Of a stretch of 64,000 bases of DNA, positions 20,717 to 31,161 are shown in pieces (the stretch's first letter is position 1; each line of letters opens with the position of its first letter). A model generated the notes under the pieces. The model made no database searches and was not told the DNA's origin. It was given only the letters and a program-made list of their open reading frames with translations. Location: positions 186,001-250,000 of the forward strand of contig JAPFFF010000045.1 in assembly GCA_039105265.1 (NCBI GenBank), in the 5' to 3' direction. The position numbers and the translations under genes were made by a program. This DNA is from Tritrichomonas musculus. Taxonomy: Eukaryota > Parabasalia > Tritrichomonadida > Tritrichomonadidae.

Positions 20717-21481
20717 GAAGGGTAGAAAGTATCCCGTTTGCTTTTTTTATAAAAGAATAGATGAAAAAAGTCCTTCAAAAAAGACTTTTCGATTTATATT
20801 TTGTTATATTACGTGTCATTATAAGTATTTAATAATATTATTCCTTTTATTTAGAATAATAATGATATATTATCAAGAAAATGATGGATTTAAATTTTAA
20901 AATTGAATAAATTCTCTCAATTTTGGGTTGCTTATTTCTCAAAATTGCACTGTGATCATTTCCATATGCATGTATAAAATTGGTCTATATATGCACCGAA
21001 ATTTATCCTAAATTTTTTATAAAGTTTCTGGCGGTAGATTTTTCTAGATGATTATTATTTCGATTATTTCAACAAAAATTACTATTTTATTTATACTAAT
21101 AAATACTTAATTGTATTTGATATATAATTAAACAACAAATTTTAATTTTGAAGATTTTTACTTGGATTATTGAAGATATTCAGTTTTTTCCAAAAGATCA
21201 TTAAAAATAGTTTTTATATGTAATAATATATAGAAATAGTTATATTTTTAATTACAATACCTTTTTGATTCATCAGAAAATATTATTAAAATTTCAATGA
21301 AAAAAATCGCCTTTACGATATTTATTTCACCTTTATAAACCAAAAAATAAATGCAAATATCTTTTTTTCTACGGCCAAAAAACATTTTATAATAACAAAA
21401 TTTTTTTGTAGTATTATATGAAATGTATATACACAATAAAATATAAATATCACAATAGGATTTTACTTTCTACCCTTCTGA
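20717..21481. mobile_element. Short DNA transposon remnant with AGAAGGGTAGAAAGTA ends
   Basis: AGAAGGGTAGAAAGTA at 20717 has its exact inverse at 21466-21481. The 765 bp between them are AT-rich with no gene. The target duplication is not clear, partly because the Mutator-like element inserted at its left edge duplicated some of the same bases. Confidence 0.55.
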
Positions 21482-21707
21482 ATTTTTGTTTATTTTAAAA
21501 ATTCGTTATTTAATAAGAATTGATACAGAAACCTGCAATAATATTGACAATTTTTCGGTGTTTTAATTTTTTTTAACTGAAAAAAGGTCTTTTTGTTAAT
21601 AATATCATTTTTATTATTATTTGCATTTCAATATAAGATTAAAAAAAAATCATTTAAAAACTGCAATTTGTTATGATCATTTTTGTGCTATTATTGCTTA
21701 AAGAATG
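21482..21707. other. AT-rich spacer
   Basis: Nothing recognisable between the transposon remnant and the second cassette copy. Confidence 0.5.
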
Positions 21708-21719
21708 CAATGGTTGGAT

Positions 21720-22226
21720 TTAAATTTGTAAAAGTTGAAAGATGAGTTGACTATCAAGATATGGTAAATATTCATCTGTCTTTCGTTCTCGTTTGAATCG
21801 GAGAGAAAATTCTTTGTTCCGGAGAAGATATTTGGCATCATTCAATTTACGACAAATGTGATACCAACTTTTATTTGGAATCGTTTCAATTAAAAGTTTA
21901 AAATTTCGTCCATATATAAATTCAATCATCAATGCAACTTGGATTTCATATACTGTCCAAATAACTCGAACATTCGACATTATATGATCATAATGTTCTT
22001 TGACTTGTCTACCTGTTCGATTGATTGTCGCTCCAATATATTCCCAATTTGGTTCAATCTTTTCTGATTCAAACTTTCTCACTATTTCTAATATATTTTC
22101 ATCATCTGATAATGTATATCTTCTTTTCATTCTATCTTTCTCTTTTTCTTCCTCTTTTTCTTCCTTTTTCTCTTCCTTCTTATTAAGCAAAAAATCAATC
22201 AAATGTAAACCATCATTTGCAATCAT
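21720..22226 (-). CDS. Small Myb/SANT-like DNA-binding protein, copy 2
   Basis: The protein has 168 residues and is nearly identical to the product of 4127-4633. Visible changes are C6 to G, a few K/E swaps in the charged stretch at about 21-29, I39 to L, and L148 to R. The Myb-like core at 37-130 is otherwise unchanged, so both copies should bind the same DNA. The ATG start is clear, and the gene is divergent from the second Cdc25 gene. The open frame and the conservative pattern of changes suggest both copies are under constraint. Confidence 0.75.
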   Translation of the reverse strand: MIANDGLHLIDFLLNKKEEKKEEKEEEKEKDRMKRRYTLSDDENILEIVRKFESEKIEPNWEYIGATINRTGRQVKEHYDHIMSNVRVIWTVYEIQVALMIEFIYGRNFKLLIETIPNKSWYHICRKLNDAKYLLRNKEFSLRFKRERKTDEYLPYLDSQLIFQLLQI

Positions 22227-22712
22227 CTATGAATCTTTTAATCGATGAACAATAATAAAGAATGAAGTGTTCATTAATGACCAAATGATCTCTTTATTCT
22301 CAAAAATGAAAACATAAATATTTTCAATATTTCTTCTCAATTTTTCTGAATAAATATTTATAATGTTCACAATAAATTGAGAAAATAAAAGGTAAAAATC
22401 TTATCAATTCTTTATCAATTTTTTGAATGAATCTTATCTGCAAATTGAAAAAAACAAAAAATAAGAAATATATTTTAAATAATAAATAAATCAAAAATAA
22501 TTTAAAAAAATAATTTTTGTTTTTGAGAAATAAGAAAAAGATGAAATATAACGGAAATTCATAGAAAATATTGAGAAAGAATTGATAAGAATTTCTTCTC
22601 GTTTTCTGTACTTTATATATTATTTTTCTTTCAATTTATTAAAAAGAATTGTTGATTCATTTCATTCATAATGTTCATATCATTTATTATTTATTCATCT
22701 TGAATTTTTAAG
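22227..22712. promoter_or_regulatory. Shared divergent promoter region, copy 2
   Basis: This 486-bp interval matches the one at 4634-5121 and keeps the TCATATCATTTATT initiator-like block about 30 nt before the Cdc25 ATG. Small indels in A/T runs are the main differences. Confidence 0.45.
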
Positions 22713-23375
22713 ATGATTGATATTCCAGTTCCAGATTTTGAATCAATTGAAGAATCAGAATCGCAATCAGAGTTTAGAGTTGAAGAAAAAAGATCAGAAA
22801 ATTTATCAATCAGCCATATAACGAGAGAAGAATTTGTTGAAAAAATGTTAAGAGGAGGAATGAATGAACGAATTGATATCGTTGATTGTCGTTATGAGTA
22901 TGAATATGAAGGAGGTCATATTCAAGGAGCGAAATCAATTAATTCATTCAACATCATTGAAGAATATTTTAATGTTCCAGATGAAAATTGTAGTTATGAT
23001 AACATCTCGATTGTTTTCCATTGTGAATTCTCAAAGAATCGAGGACCAGAGATTGCTTCTTTATTTCGAAAAATCGATCGAATGATCAATTATCAACGAT
23101 ATCCTTTCATTTATTATAAAAACATATACATCTTACAAGGAGGATATCGTTCCTTTTATTCGAAATATCCAGAATATTGTTTTGGAAGTTATTTAACAAT
23201 GGATTCAAATCAAATCTTATCAAAACGAGGTAAACATGATCGATTGAATCTCATTCATAGTTATTTTCACACCAAACATCAGGAACGATTACAAATATCG
23301 AACGTTGTCCATTCATTAAGTCAACCTGTTTTTTTAAATACATCATTCCAATTACCGCATATAAATCTCTTTTAA
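22713..23375 (+). CDS. Cdc25-type dual-specificity phosphatase, copy 2
   Basis: The protein has 220 residues and keeps HCEFSKNRGP with Cys104 and Arg110. It is identical to copy 1 over the catalytic domain. Differences cluster at the C-terminus (S185 to L, N193 to K, F207 to L, and the last few residues, LPHINLF against LPQLNFF). The clustered tail changes, next to an untouched core, suggest either relaxed selection at the tail or gene conversion of the core. The role is the same as for copy 1. Confidence 0.9.
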   Translation: MIDIPVPDFESIEESESQSEFRVEEKRSENLSISHITREEFVEKMLRGGMNERIDIVDCRYEYEYEGGHIQGAKSINSFNIIEEYFNVPDENCSYDNISIVFHCEFSKNRGPEIASLFRKIDRMINYQRYPFIYYKNIYILQGGYRSFYSKYPEYCFGSYLTMDSNQILSKRGKHDRLNLIHSYFHTKHQERLQISNVVHSLSQPVFLNTSFQLPHINLF

Positions 23376-23520
23376 TAAATGTTATTATAGAAATAAAAAT
23401 ATATTTTTCAGATTCCTTTTAATCAATTTTATGAAGAATGTGTATATTGAATTATAAATGGTAATAGTTGCTGCCCTTATTCCTTCAGCAGTTCCTGATA
23501 TTTAAGATCAAATATATTAA

Positions 23521-25196
23521 ATGTCTTTAAAGGAATCAGGTCTTTTTTTTTTTATTGAATTGGCCTTGAATTTCACCTTTCTGGAAAAACTTAATTTTTC
23601 TATTATTTTCATGCTTAATTGTAGGCAAAATCATTCAAATGACAATTTTATTGATTTAAATCTTGAAAATTTATCAGATGAAGAAGAAGATCATCTAAAT
23701 TTGATATCTATACATTTTATCATCAGATAATAATAACAATCAATTTTCATCAATTTTGCAAATACTCCCGTTTAATTCAAAAAGAATTTCAAGAGCAAAC
23801 ATGTATAAATGATCTTATAACAAAAATAGAGATAGAGCTTAAAAAATATAATATCAAAGATGAAAGTGTCAATTTTTTTTTCAAGCTTCTCAATGGCCAA
23901 AGCATTAGTATAACATGTGGTTATTTCTTTGATTTATATAAATTATCGCACATATTCAAAGTTAATTCAGTTAAACAATTTCTAAAAAAAAATTTTCAAA
24001 ATTTTCTCAGAATTTAGATTTTGTTCTCAATTTACTGGTCGAGCAGCAATCAAATGACGGCAGAGACTTGCTTCCTATTGATTTTTATTCAATTGACATG
24101 GAATCTTTTCTGTCTGAAAATATTGAAAATTGTCTCAAAAGTGACAAGTTTGGTGAATTGTCTTTTTCCTCAATTTATCGAATAATTGAAAAAAGTGACA
24201 AAAATAAAATAAAAAGTGACACTTTGTTCGATTTCATTTGGAAGTCGATTGAAGAACGTTGCCTCTTACTTCAATTCCTTGACATAAAACGGTTATCGGA
24301 TGAAAAATTTGATGTTTTGTGTCAGAAAAATTCAATGAAGTATATTCAATTTTTGAATAGCAACATCAACTTTTTGAATGAGTTGAAGCATGACAAAAAA
24401 AAGCTTGAATCAGAAATTATTAGATTGAAAGAAGACAAAAATAAGCTTGAACGTTTAAATGACCAAAAAGACTCTGAAACTCATAAACTTCAAACAGACC
24501 TCTCAAATTTGAAAAAAAAAAATATAAAAATTCAATCACAGATCAATTTGTTATTAGATGAAAACAAAGATATTAAGCAAAAAATGGCAGATTTGTCAAG
24601 AAATCAATCGTTGTCATCTGAAATCATCCAATTACTTCGAGGTCATTTCAGTTACTCAGAAAAGTGTCAGAAAGCAAGAGAAAGGTTCCACAAAGCAATG
24701 AATGATTCAAAAATTTACGAAAAAAAAAAAGAATGAAATAAATAAAGAAGTCGTTGAATTACGTATGAAAATTAAAATGACTTCAGATTGCTTGAACGAT
24801 TTAAGGCCTAAATTATCCAAACTTGAGGCTTCTAAAAAGGCTGCAATAGCAAGTAAAAACTTTAAAAAAGCATATTTAATAAGCAAAGAAATTGATCCCC
24901 TCAAAGAGCAAATAGCTTTGAATGAAGAAGTTTTGGCGGAATCGGATCAAAAGCTACGGCCTTTTGAGATTGAAGCTTCTTCTTACGCATCTGAACTTGA
25001 ACAATCAAAGTCAGCTCTATTTCAACTTCAGCATGACTTTTATGCTAATGTTAATGAGCATGTCCAAAAACTGACCAAAATTTCTCCAAAAGATGAATAC
25101 TTTTTGATGTATCTGTTAAAAATCATGGAAAGTGTCGATTGTCATAATAAAATCTCGAAAGAGATTCTTCCTTATGAAGCACAATCTGAGGTTTGA
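23521..25196 (+). pseudogene. Broken BTB-like / coiled-coil protein gene
   Basis: One ancestral gene is spread over three frames. About 23521-23730 encodes an N-terminal part (FIDLNLENLSDEEE). About 23750-24015 encodes the BTB-like core (KYSRLIQKEFQEQ, INDLITKIEIELKKYN, YKLSHIFKVNSVKQF). 24068-24736 encodes a helical region (FDFIWKSIEERCLLLQFLDI) and a long coiled coil. 24702-25196 encodes a further coiled coil with a UVR-like motif (ASKNFKKAYLISKEIDPLKE). At least three frame disruptions are needed; one lies at an A run at 24720-24731, which could be a sequencing error. This N-terminal architecture is common in large trichomonad adaptor families. Probably a pseudogene unless the homopolymers are mis-assembled. 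Confidence 0.7.
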
Positions 25197-25294
25197 AAAT
25201 CCCAATTTTACTCAAAAAGTAAATATGACAAAAAAGTGACATTTATAAAGCATTGAAAAAAAAAATTAATAACAATAAGTTATTTTCTATTTAA

Positions 25295-26227
25295 CTAAAT
25301 GAAAATAGAGCAATAGTTGTCAAAATTTTCTGATTTGCTTTCGTTTTCTGTTGAGGATGGCTCACTGTATTCATCAAAGTTGTTTTTGTCCAAATTGAAG
25401 AATTCATCATTGATTAAATCATTGATTGTTGGTCTATTTTCAGCATCTTTTTCTGTGCATCTTTCAACAATATCTCTCAAATCCTTTTCAATAGTGAATC
25501 CAAGGCTCAATTTGTGAGATGTGATTTGGTTGACGATTGATTTATAATTACCATTTCTGAATGGGAAGCAATTTTGATATAAGCAATACAAACAAATTCC
25601 AATTGACCAAATATCAGATTTTAATGTATCAAATTCGCCTCTTATGAACATTTCAGGTGCGGCATAATATAAAGTTCCACTTTTTGAATCATCTCCCATT
25701 TTTTCTTGAGTTTTACAATATCCAAAATCGGTTAATTTGGCATTTAAATTGGAATCAAGTAAAATATTGTCTAATTTAATGTCACCATGAGCAATTTTTT
25801 GATCATGAAGATATTTGATAGCATTTAATAAGCCAATGAAAACAGATTTTTTCTGATTTTCGTTGTTAAATCTTTCATTTGCGCAATATGTGAATAAATC
25901 TCCATTTTCACAATATTCTGAAATAATAATAATATATATTTCTTGTCTTATATTTTTGTATTCAAATGATTCGTGAAATTTAACGATATTTGGGTGATCT
26001 ATCTTTTTCATAATTCGAATTTCTGTCTTTATTTGATTTGTCATATTATTTTCCTTTATATACTTTTTGGGTATAACTTTGGCTGAGTAAAATTTCCCTG
26101 TTCTTTGTTTTTGAACTTGAAAAACAGCTGATGTACCTCCATTCCCTAATGTTTTTATGATTTTATATCCCTTAAATATATTAGGAAGTTGAATATCATA
26201 GCCTTCTTTAGTTTTAGTTTGTATCAT
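25295..26227 (-). CDS. Serine/threonine protein kinase (CAMK/AMPK-like)
   Basis: About 310 residues from the ATG near 26227; the frame stays open about 16 codons further upstream without an ATG. The kinase domain fills residues about 15-280: glycine loop LGNGGTSAVF, Lys50 (YSAKVIPK), catalytic loop HGDIKLDN with Asp149 (HGD in place of HRD, which some CAMK-like kinases tolerate), DFG Asp167, and APEM. DIWSIGICLYCLYQNCFPF is typical of CAMK/Snf1-like kinases. The acidic, serine-rich tail (SEPSSTENESKSENFD) may be regulatory. All catalytic residues are present, so it is probably active. It converges on the pseudogene at 23521-25196, about 100 bp away. Confidence 0.88.
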   Translation of the reverse strand: MIQTKTKEGYDIQLPNIFKGYKIIKTLGNGGTSAVFQVQKQRTGKFYSAKVIPKKYIKENNMTNQIKTEIRIMKKIDHPNIVKFHESFEYKNIRQEIYIIIISEYCENGDLFTYCANERFNNENQKKSVFIGLLNAIKYLHDQKIAHGDIKLDNILLDSNLNAKLTDFGYCKTQEKMGDDSKSGTLYYAAPEMFIRGEFDTLKSDIWSIGICLYCLYQNCFPFRNGNYKSIVNQITSHKLSLGFTIEKDLRDIVERCTEKDAENRPTINDLINDEFFNLDKNNFDEYSEPSSTENESKSENFDNYCSIFI

Positions 26228-26453
26228 AAATAAAAAATGATTTTCATAAAATTTTGAGTCAAAAATTGAGAGCAAAATTTCGCAAAATTGAATTAAAATT
26301 TTGTAAAAATTTTTAGAAAATAAATGGATTGAGCAAAAGCAATTTATAATAATTGTAAGGAATTTTTAATAATAATTACAATATAAACTATGGTAAAGAA
26401 ATACTAATTGTCGAATTGTAAATCTCAAGGGCATTTATTTTTTTTTTATTTAA

Positions 26454-26783
26454 GGGACCACTATCATATTTTTTTGTAAACATTTCAATATTGAGAAAAC
26501 TCATAGAAAAGAAAATTCAATAGTTGTTATCTCGGAAAAAGTTTAAAACTTTAAAATTTCACCATTCCGATCATTTTTGTAAAATTTTTACTCCTTTCAA
26601 CTTTTAAATTTTTATTGAAAAAAGGGAATAGGCTTAAAAGAAGAATAGAAATAAATGATATGTAATTTATATAATTTATATATACCAAAATATAGCAAAA
26701 ATACTCAAGAAATAATTTTTTTTAAGTCAATTAATTTTGTGATAACTCATAGAATTTTTAACATAGAATTTGATAGTGGTCCC
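26454..26783. mobile_element. TTAA-type MITE
   Basis: A 330-bp element begins GGGACCACTATCA and ends TGATAGTGGTCCC, with TTAA on both sides (26450-26453 and 26784-26787). The interior contains AACTCATAGAA twice, near each end. The TTAA target is typical of piggyBac and Kolobok elements; the GG terminus is closer to Kolobok. No coding capacity. Confidence 0.82.
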
Positions 26784-27197
26784 TTAAATTTTTTTAAGTA
26801 TTGATTGAAAATACTAAATGAAGGAAAAAATAATCATTTAATCAAATTGCAATAATACGATAATATACATTCAATTTATTCAAAACTAATTTCTCTGTTC
26901 TTTCCTAAAAATATTAATAATATGACTTTTCAAATCATCAAGTTAGCATTTATAGTTTTAGAAATGTCATATTTAAAATGTTTTTTCCTTAAAAAAAAAA
27001 AAAGAAAGAAAGAAATTATTTGAATGCGCTACTGGAATTTGAAGAAAGACTTTGAATGCCAAAAAACGTTCTCATGATTTATAAGCTTTTTTCTCTGGAA
27101 TGAGCAAGAATGTCTGTGATTATTTAAGTTTTGACAAAACAACCTGCAAATTTGTTATGAAAAAAGAATTCAGAAAAATAAAAAATTTTGTCTCTAA

Positions 27198-27665
27198 TAG
27201 GCTTGTTATATCTCGTTAATCGATATCAATTATCAGTACGTTTTTTGATATTGATAACAAAGTTATTAATTTGATAATCGATATCGATATCAAATATCGA
27301 GAAAAATTTTTATATCAAGAAAAAAAATTTTCGAAAGTATTCAAATTTTTGAGAAATGAAAAATTCAAATATATTTGTATATAATAAATTTTAACTTATA
27401 AAAAACGAGAATATATGTTTTATCTAAGTTATATATTATTTTACAAATAGACAAATATCATCTAATCATTTTTAGCAAGTGAAAAATGTCTGATAATGAT
27501 TGATAACCAATAATCGTTATCAAATTTACAAAATTTTTCATATAACATTTCATATTTGGTTAACGATTTCCTGAGAATATCGATATCAGGTTTGTAAACT
27601 GATAATGGATTATCAAGATTAAAAAAGTGTCAATTCTGATATTGATTCTCAAAATAACATGCCTA
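27198..27665. mobile_element. hAT-like MITE, family member 2
   Basis: A 468-bp element begins TAGGCTTGTTAT and ends ATAACATGCCTA, flanked by an exact 8-bp duplication, GTCTCTAA (27190-27197 and 27666-27673). The interior is full of ATCGATATCAATTATCAG-like words shared with 15951-16404 and 43256-43736. Confidence 0.9.
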
Positions 27666-27929
27666 GTCTCTAAAAAAAATCAAAGAGAAACGAAGTCAAT
27701 ACTATGAAATTTTGGAGTATTATTTTTAAATTAATTTTTGGAAAAATAAGGTATATTTGAAGATATTTTTTGAAATCTCATTGGATTTTCGATTATGAAT
27801 TATAATGCTTATTTATAAATGACCAAATTTTTGAAGTATTATGAATTATTATGCTTATATGATATATATGTATGTATCATATCAGTCTTTTTAAAATTTG
27901 GTGTATTCTCTCATTAATGTGATATAAAT

Positions 27930-27930
<1 letters not shown>

Positions 27931-27975
<45 letters not shown>
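27931..27975. repeat. 45-base T run
   Basis: Uninterrupted T run preceded by ATAAATG, as is the 47-base T run at 7651-7697. It marks the left edge of the recognisable Maverick fossil. Confidence 0.85.
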
Positions 27976-27976
<1 letters not shown>

Positions 27977-28522
27977 ATTAAACTTCCTATAAAAGTTATA
28001 TCTGATTCAAATGCTGAGAATTACTTAAAAGAACTTGATTTATGGAAAGAATTGTATGATAAATACGTTAATAATAATACTCGATTAGATGAAGAGAAGA
28101 TAAATAAGATGCTCTCCTTTTTATGTATTTCACAAGCAAAGCTTGGGTCTGCTATGCAGTCACAGTTGAATTCAATAAAATCTCCTCTAAATACTATCAT
28201 TTTATGTGAGGATTTCATTAAATCAAAGCTATTGAAATCAGCTTATTTTACCAATTATATCACTCAATTACGGCACAAACATTCTATTGTCTATGTTAAT
28301 GTTCAATTCTTTAAAGCAATACCGACGGATTACAAGAATAACTGCACATCTTTCTTCATATTTAATGGATTCTCACGACAGAAAATGGGATATATATATC
28401 AACAAGTTGTTATGCCAATTGAATTCGAAGATTTGTGGAGGAGATATTGTTGTATGAAAAATCATGATTTCATCTTGGTGAACACACGAGAAGGTAGTAT
28501 AGAGTTTATTAGTTGTGTGTAA
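27976..28522 (+). CDS. Maverick packaging ATPase part (FtsK/HerA, A32-like)
   Basis: About 180 residues match the second half of the A32-like genome-packaging ATPase of Mavericks: a hydrophobic strand ending in acidic residues (NTIILCEDF, Walker B-like), then LRHKHSIVYVNVQFFKAIP and a FIFNGFSRQKMGYIYQQV segment. In whole elements this ATPase packages DNA into a virus-like particle. Only part of the gene is represented. The AT-rich codons here differ from the polymerase part downstream. Confidence 0.65.
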
Positions 28523-28552
28523 AAAAATATTGTGTATTCAAAGTATATTTTT

Positions 28553-29011
28553 TTAGTCTAATACAATATTTTGATGAGTACCCTTAAATATTGTTGGTTC
28601 TGGTATATCATATTTCTCTCTTAGCTTTAATAACATATCGCGGTTTGTTTTGTTGATTCGTTCAATAGAATAGTTATAATATTCATTTTCTTTATATACT
28701 TGCTTTTCTGTATTACCGTTAACAAAGAACTCTAATGAATTACAGTTAATTCTTCTCCTTGTATTAGATGTTAAAACGACGTGCTCAAACCCCATTTCTT
28801 TGATTTTATCTGGGTAGAATCTAATTGTTTTATCCGGTGTTTGTAGTGAAATGTATAACACTTTCGCAATAAAACTCGATTTGTTGATAATAGGATATTT
28901 TTCGCAAAGCAGTGTGAAATCACATTTATTGAAATCATCTGGGTTTTCCAATAGTGAGATAAGATTGTTGATATATTCGAAAACTCTAAGTGATTTGCTA
29001 TTGCAAGCCAT
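28553..29011 (-). CDS. Unknown Maverick-associated protein
   Basis: An open frame of 152 residues with an ATG start. It has no membrane segment or recognised motif. The middle is basic (TSNTRRRINCN) and the C-terminus is helix-rich. It lies between the ATPase and polymerase parts, on the opposite strand to both, and ends 30 bp from the ATPase part. Position suggests it belongs to the Maverick. Function unknown. Confidence 0.5.
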   Translation of the reverse strand: MACNSKSLRVFEYINNLISLLENPDDFNKCDFTLLCEKYPIINKSSFIAKVLYISLQTPDKTIRFYPDKIKEMGFEHVVLTSNTRRRINCNSLEFFVNGNTEKQVYKENEYYNYSIERINKTNRDMLLKLREKYDIPEPTIFKGTHQNIVLD

Positions 29012-29332
29012 TTTGTAATGAAATAAAAATTTAAAAAAATATTTGATTTACTGTTTGGTGTTCAATTGGAGGCTCAAATTATTCGACTCCAAAAAAGTGC
29101 TAGAAATCATTGAGTTTCATAGTTGGGGCTCACAGTGTTGTAGACAGTGAGCTAGAAAACCTTGAGTTCTGAAAATGGGGTTAAAAATAAGGAAAATCGC
29201 GTGAAACCCTTGAGCGACTAACATGGGGTAGGCCGCCAGATGTGATTCATTATCTGACCCCCAATACGCACATACTACACTACTGACCCCAATATAACCA
29301 AACTCCGAATTCAGCTGAAGAAGTACTGCAAG
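29012..29332. other. Non-coding stretch inside the Maverick fossil
   Basis: GC-richer sequence without a confident gene. It contains a short imperfect hairpin at about 29127-29151 (GCTCACAGTG / GACAGTGAGC). Confidence 0.4.
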
Positions 29333-31018
29333 ATGATGCATCTCCCAACACTCATCAACGATGAACAGGAGTATTACAGCTTACGGAACAACATCACTGG
29401 TGGTCTATCCAATGTCATGCACCGAGTCAACATCAAGGGTCATACCAAAATAAACCGTTTTAGATACAACGCCGTTGATCACAAGGTAATCTCATATGAT
29501 ACTCCACACACGATGACTCATATTGTTGGAGTCGATTTCAACAGCTTATACCCATCTGCATTCAGTTCAACCAAACATGATGCCAATCCATATCACGGGG
29601 GAGTCATGTATATGCCAGGTTCCATGATAGAGCGATTCGAGGTGTATAAGGATGGTACCAAAAATATGAACACCTACAACTCATGCATGTATATCATCAA
29701 CAGCCAGAAGTACCAAGAACATCCCGATTTCCTATTCAAAGCGGAGGTCATTCTGAAATGCCCAATATCCAAAATCAACTACTTCATCAATTTCCCACCT
29801 GTATTCCGCAATTTCGATATCACCAATGATGAGGCCACAATTGGTCCATATATGCACGACTACATGACTCGCAATAAGCTCCCATCTGTTGACAAAACTG
29901 AACGGAAGCTGACCATGAGTGTTGATACAATGGGTACCTATCAGACATTCTCGAACTACTACCTCTGGTTCCTCCTCGACCATGGACTTGTCATTGAGGA
30001 TATCAAGAGTCTCACCAAATACGAGGCTCATCGCGGATTCAACCCATTTGTTAGTGAGTTCATGAAACGTCGTCAGGATATCATATCTGGAGTTGCAGGG
30101 GGAAATGGCGCTGAAAGCGACTTGAGCGTAGCGAATGGCTTGGGACAAGACTTGAGCGTGTCGAATGAGAAGTTCTACAAGATCAGTATGAATGGCTCAT
30201 ATGGATACGATGGGATGAACACCGAGAAGTTCTCCAAAATCAAGATATGCTCACGCGATAAGACCTTCCAGAATATCATCTACGACAACTATGTCAGTGG
30301 CACCAAATTGAGTGATGACAACTATCTACTCCAGATGAACCCAAAGAGCTTCAAATGCACGACATGCCTTCAGGAATCATTCTGGACTCTAGATAATGCC
30401 AAATTCTGGTATCTCACATTCATATACGACTTCATGTACAAGTGCCTTGATGTGGAGCGATTCCATTTCATAGAGGGGGACACTGATAGTGCGTATTTTG
30501 CGGTTGCTGGTGATGACACCAAGGGGTCCGATCAAGAGTTCAAATACATCATCAAGAATAGGGTATTCTATGATGAGAACATATATAAGTTCATGCCGAA
30601 TCCCAATATAAACACAATCGCTGATGAGAAGAAAATACTGGGTCTTTGCATTGAGAAATATGGTGAGAATATGATAGCGTTAGCCCCTAAGTGCTACACC
30701 ATATTTAATAGTGGTGCTGTAACCAAGGCACTCAAACTCAAGGGGGTCTCCCTCAAGAAAAACCGTATTACAAGTGATGATTACAAGGACATCATCGACA
30801 ATGGTGGTGTGAAGGTTGGCAAAAATATCAATCTGCAGATGGTGATGAATAACAAAATCCAGAGCAAAATCAGTGAGATGGCGATGTCCAAGATCACGGT
30901 AAACAAGAATGCTCTCACCGGGACTCACACCAAAATGATTGTCCTCGAGAACCAATCCTGTGCACCATTCATCCATGGACTCACATCAGGGGACTATATT
31001 ATATGCAATTCGAATTGA
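29333..31018 (+). CDS. Maverick protein-primed family B DNA polymerase part
   Basis: The frame has 561 residues and carries the polymerase motifs in order: motif A VGVDFNSLYPSAF (about residue 65), motif B KISMNGSYGYDGMN (about 280) and motif C EGDTDSAYF (about 382). These define the palm of a family B polymerase of the protein-primed type used by Mavericks and adenoviruses. In whole elements it copies the linear genome from a terminal-protein primer. The represented part covers the polymerase module; the gene is partial. GC-rich codon use contrasts with host genes. Confidence 0.88.
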   Translation: MMHLPTLINDEQEYYSLRNNITGGLSNVMHRVNIKGHTKINRFRYNAVDHKVISYDTPHTMTHIVGVDFNSLYPSAFSSTKHDANPYHGGVMYMPGSMIERFEVYKDGTKNMNTYNSCMYIINSQKYQEHPDFLFKAEVILKCPISKINYFINFPPVFRNFDITNDEATIGPYMHDYMTRNKLPSVDKTERKLTMSVDTMGTYQTFSNYYLWFLLDHGLVIEDIKSLTKYEAHRGFNPFVSEFMKRRQDIISGVAGGNGAESDLSVANGLGQDLSVSNEKFYKISMNGSYGYDGMNTEKFSKIKICSRDKTFQNIIYDNYVSGTKLSDDNYLLQMNPKSFKCTTCLQESFWTLDNAKFWYLTFIYDFMYKCLDVERFHFIEGDTDSAYFAVAGDDTKGSDQEFKYIIKNRVFYDENIYKFMPNPNINTIADEKKILGLCIEKYGENMIALAPKCYTIFNSGAVTKALKLKGVSLKKNRITSDDYKDIIDNGGVKVGKNINLQMVMNNKIQSKISEMAMSKITVNKNALTGTHTKMIVLENQSCAPFIHGLTSGDYIICNSN

Positions 31019-31044
31019 ATATGGGGTCTGCGGGATTTCCCGTC

Positions 31045-31130
31045 GACCCGGATTTCATCGTGATAACCCCTAAATATTGGGTGTGGTAGAATTCTACCAG
31101 ACCCGGATTTCATCGTGATAACCCCTAAAT
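31045..31130. repeat. 31-bp direct repeat around a 16-bp palindrome
   Basis: GACCCGGATTTCATCGTGAT plus the next 11 bases occurs at 31045-31075 and again at 31100-31130. Between them is the perfect palindrome TGGTAGAATTCTACCA (31084-31099). The structure sits between the convergent polymerase and fibre-like genes and could act in 3'-end formation; that is inference. Confidence 0.85.
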
Positions 31131-31161
31131 CCCTGGAACAGCAAAAATGCTTTCCCGATAA

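Larger units (their letters stand above)
21708..23392. repeat. Segmental duplication, copy 2 (Myb-like + Cdc25 cassette)
   Basis: This is the partner of 4115-5803 in the same orientation. Both genes and the intergenic region are intact. The flanks are unrelated to those of copy 1. Transposons lie near both copies, but none shares the junctions. Confidence 0.92.

Noticed and set aside
21248-21436. Open frame of 62 codons near 21.3 kb
   Set aside because: It sits inside a transposon remnant and has no ATG-proximal signal or domain.
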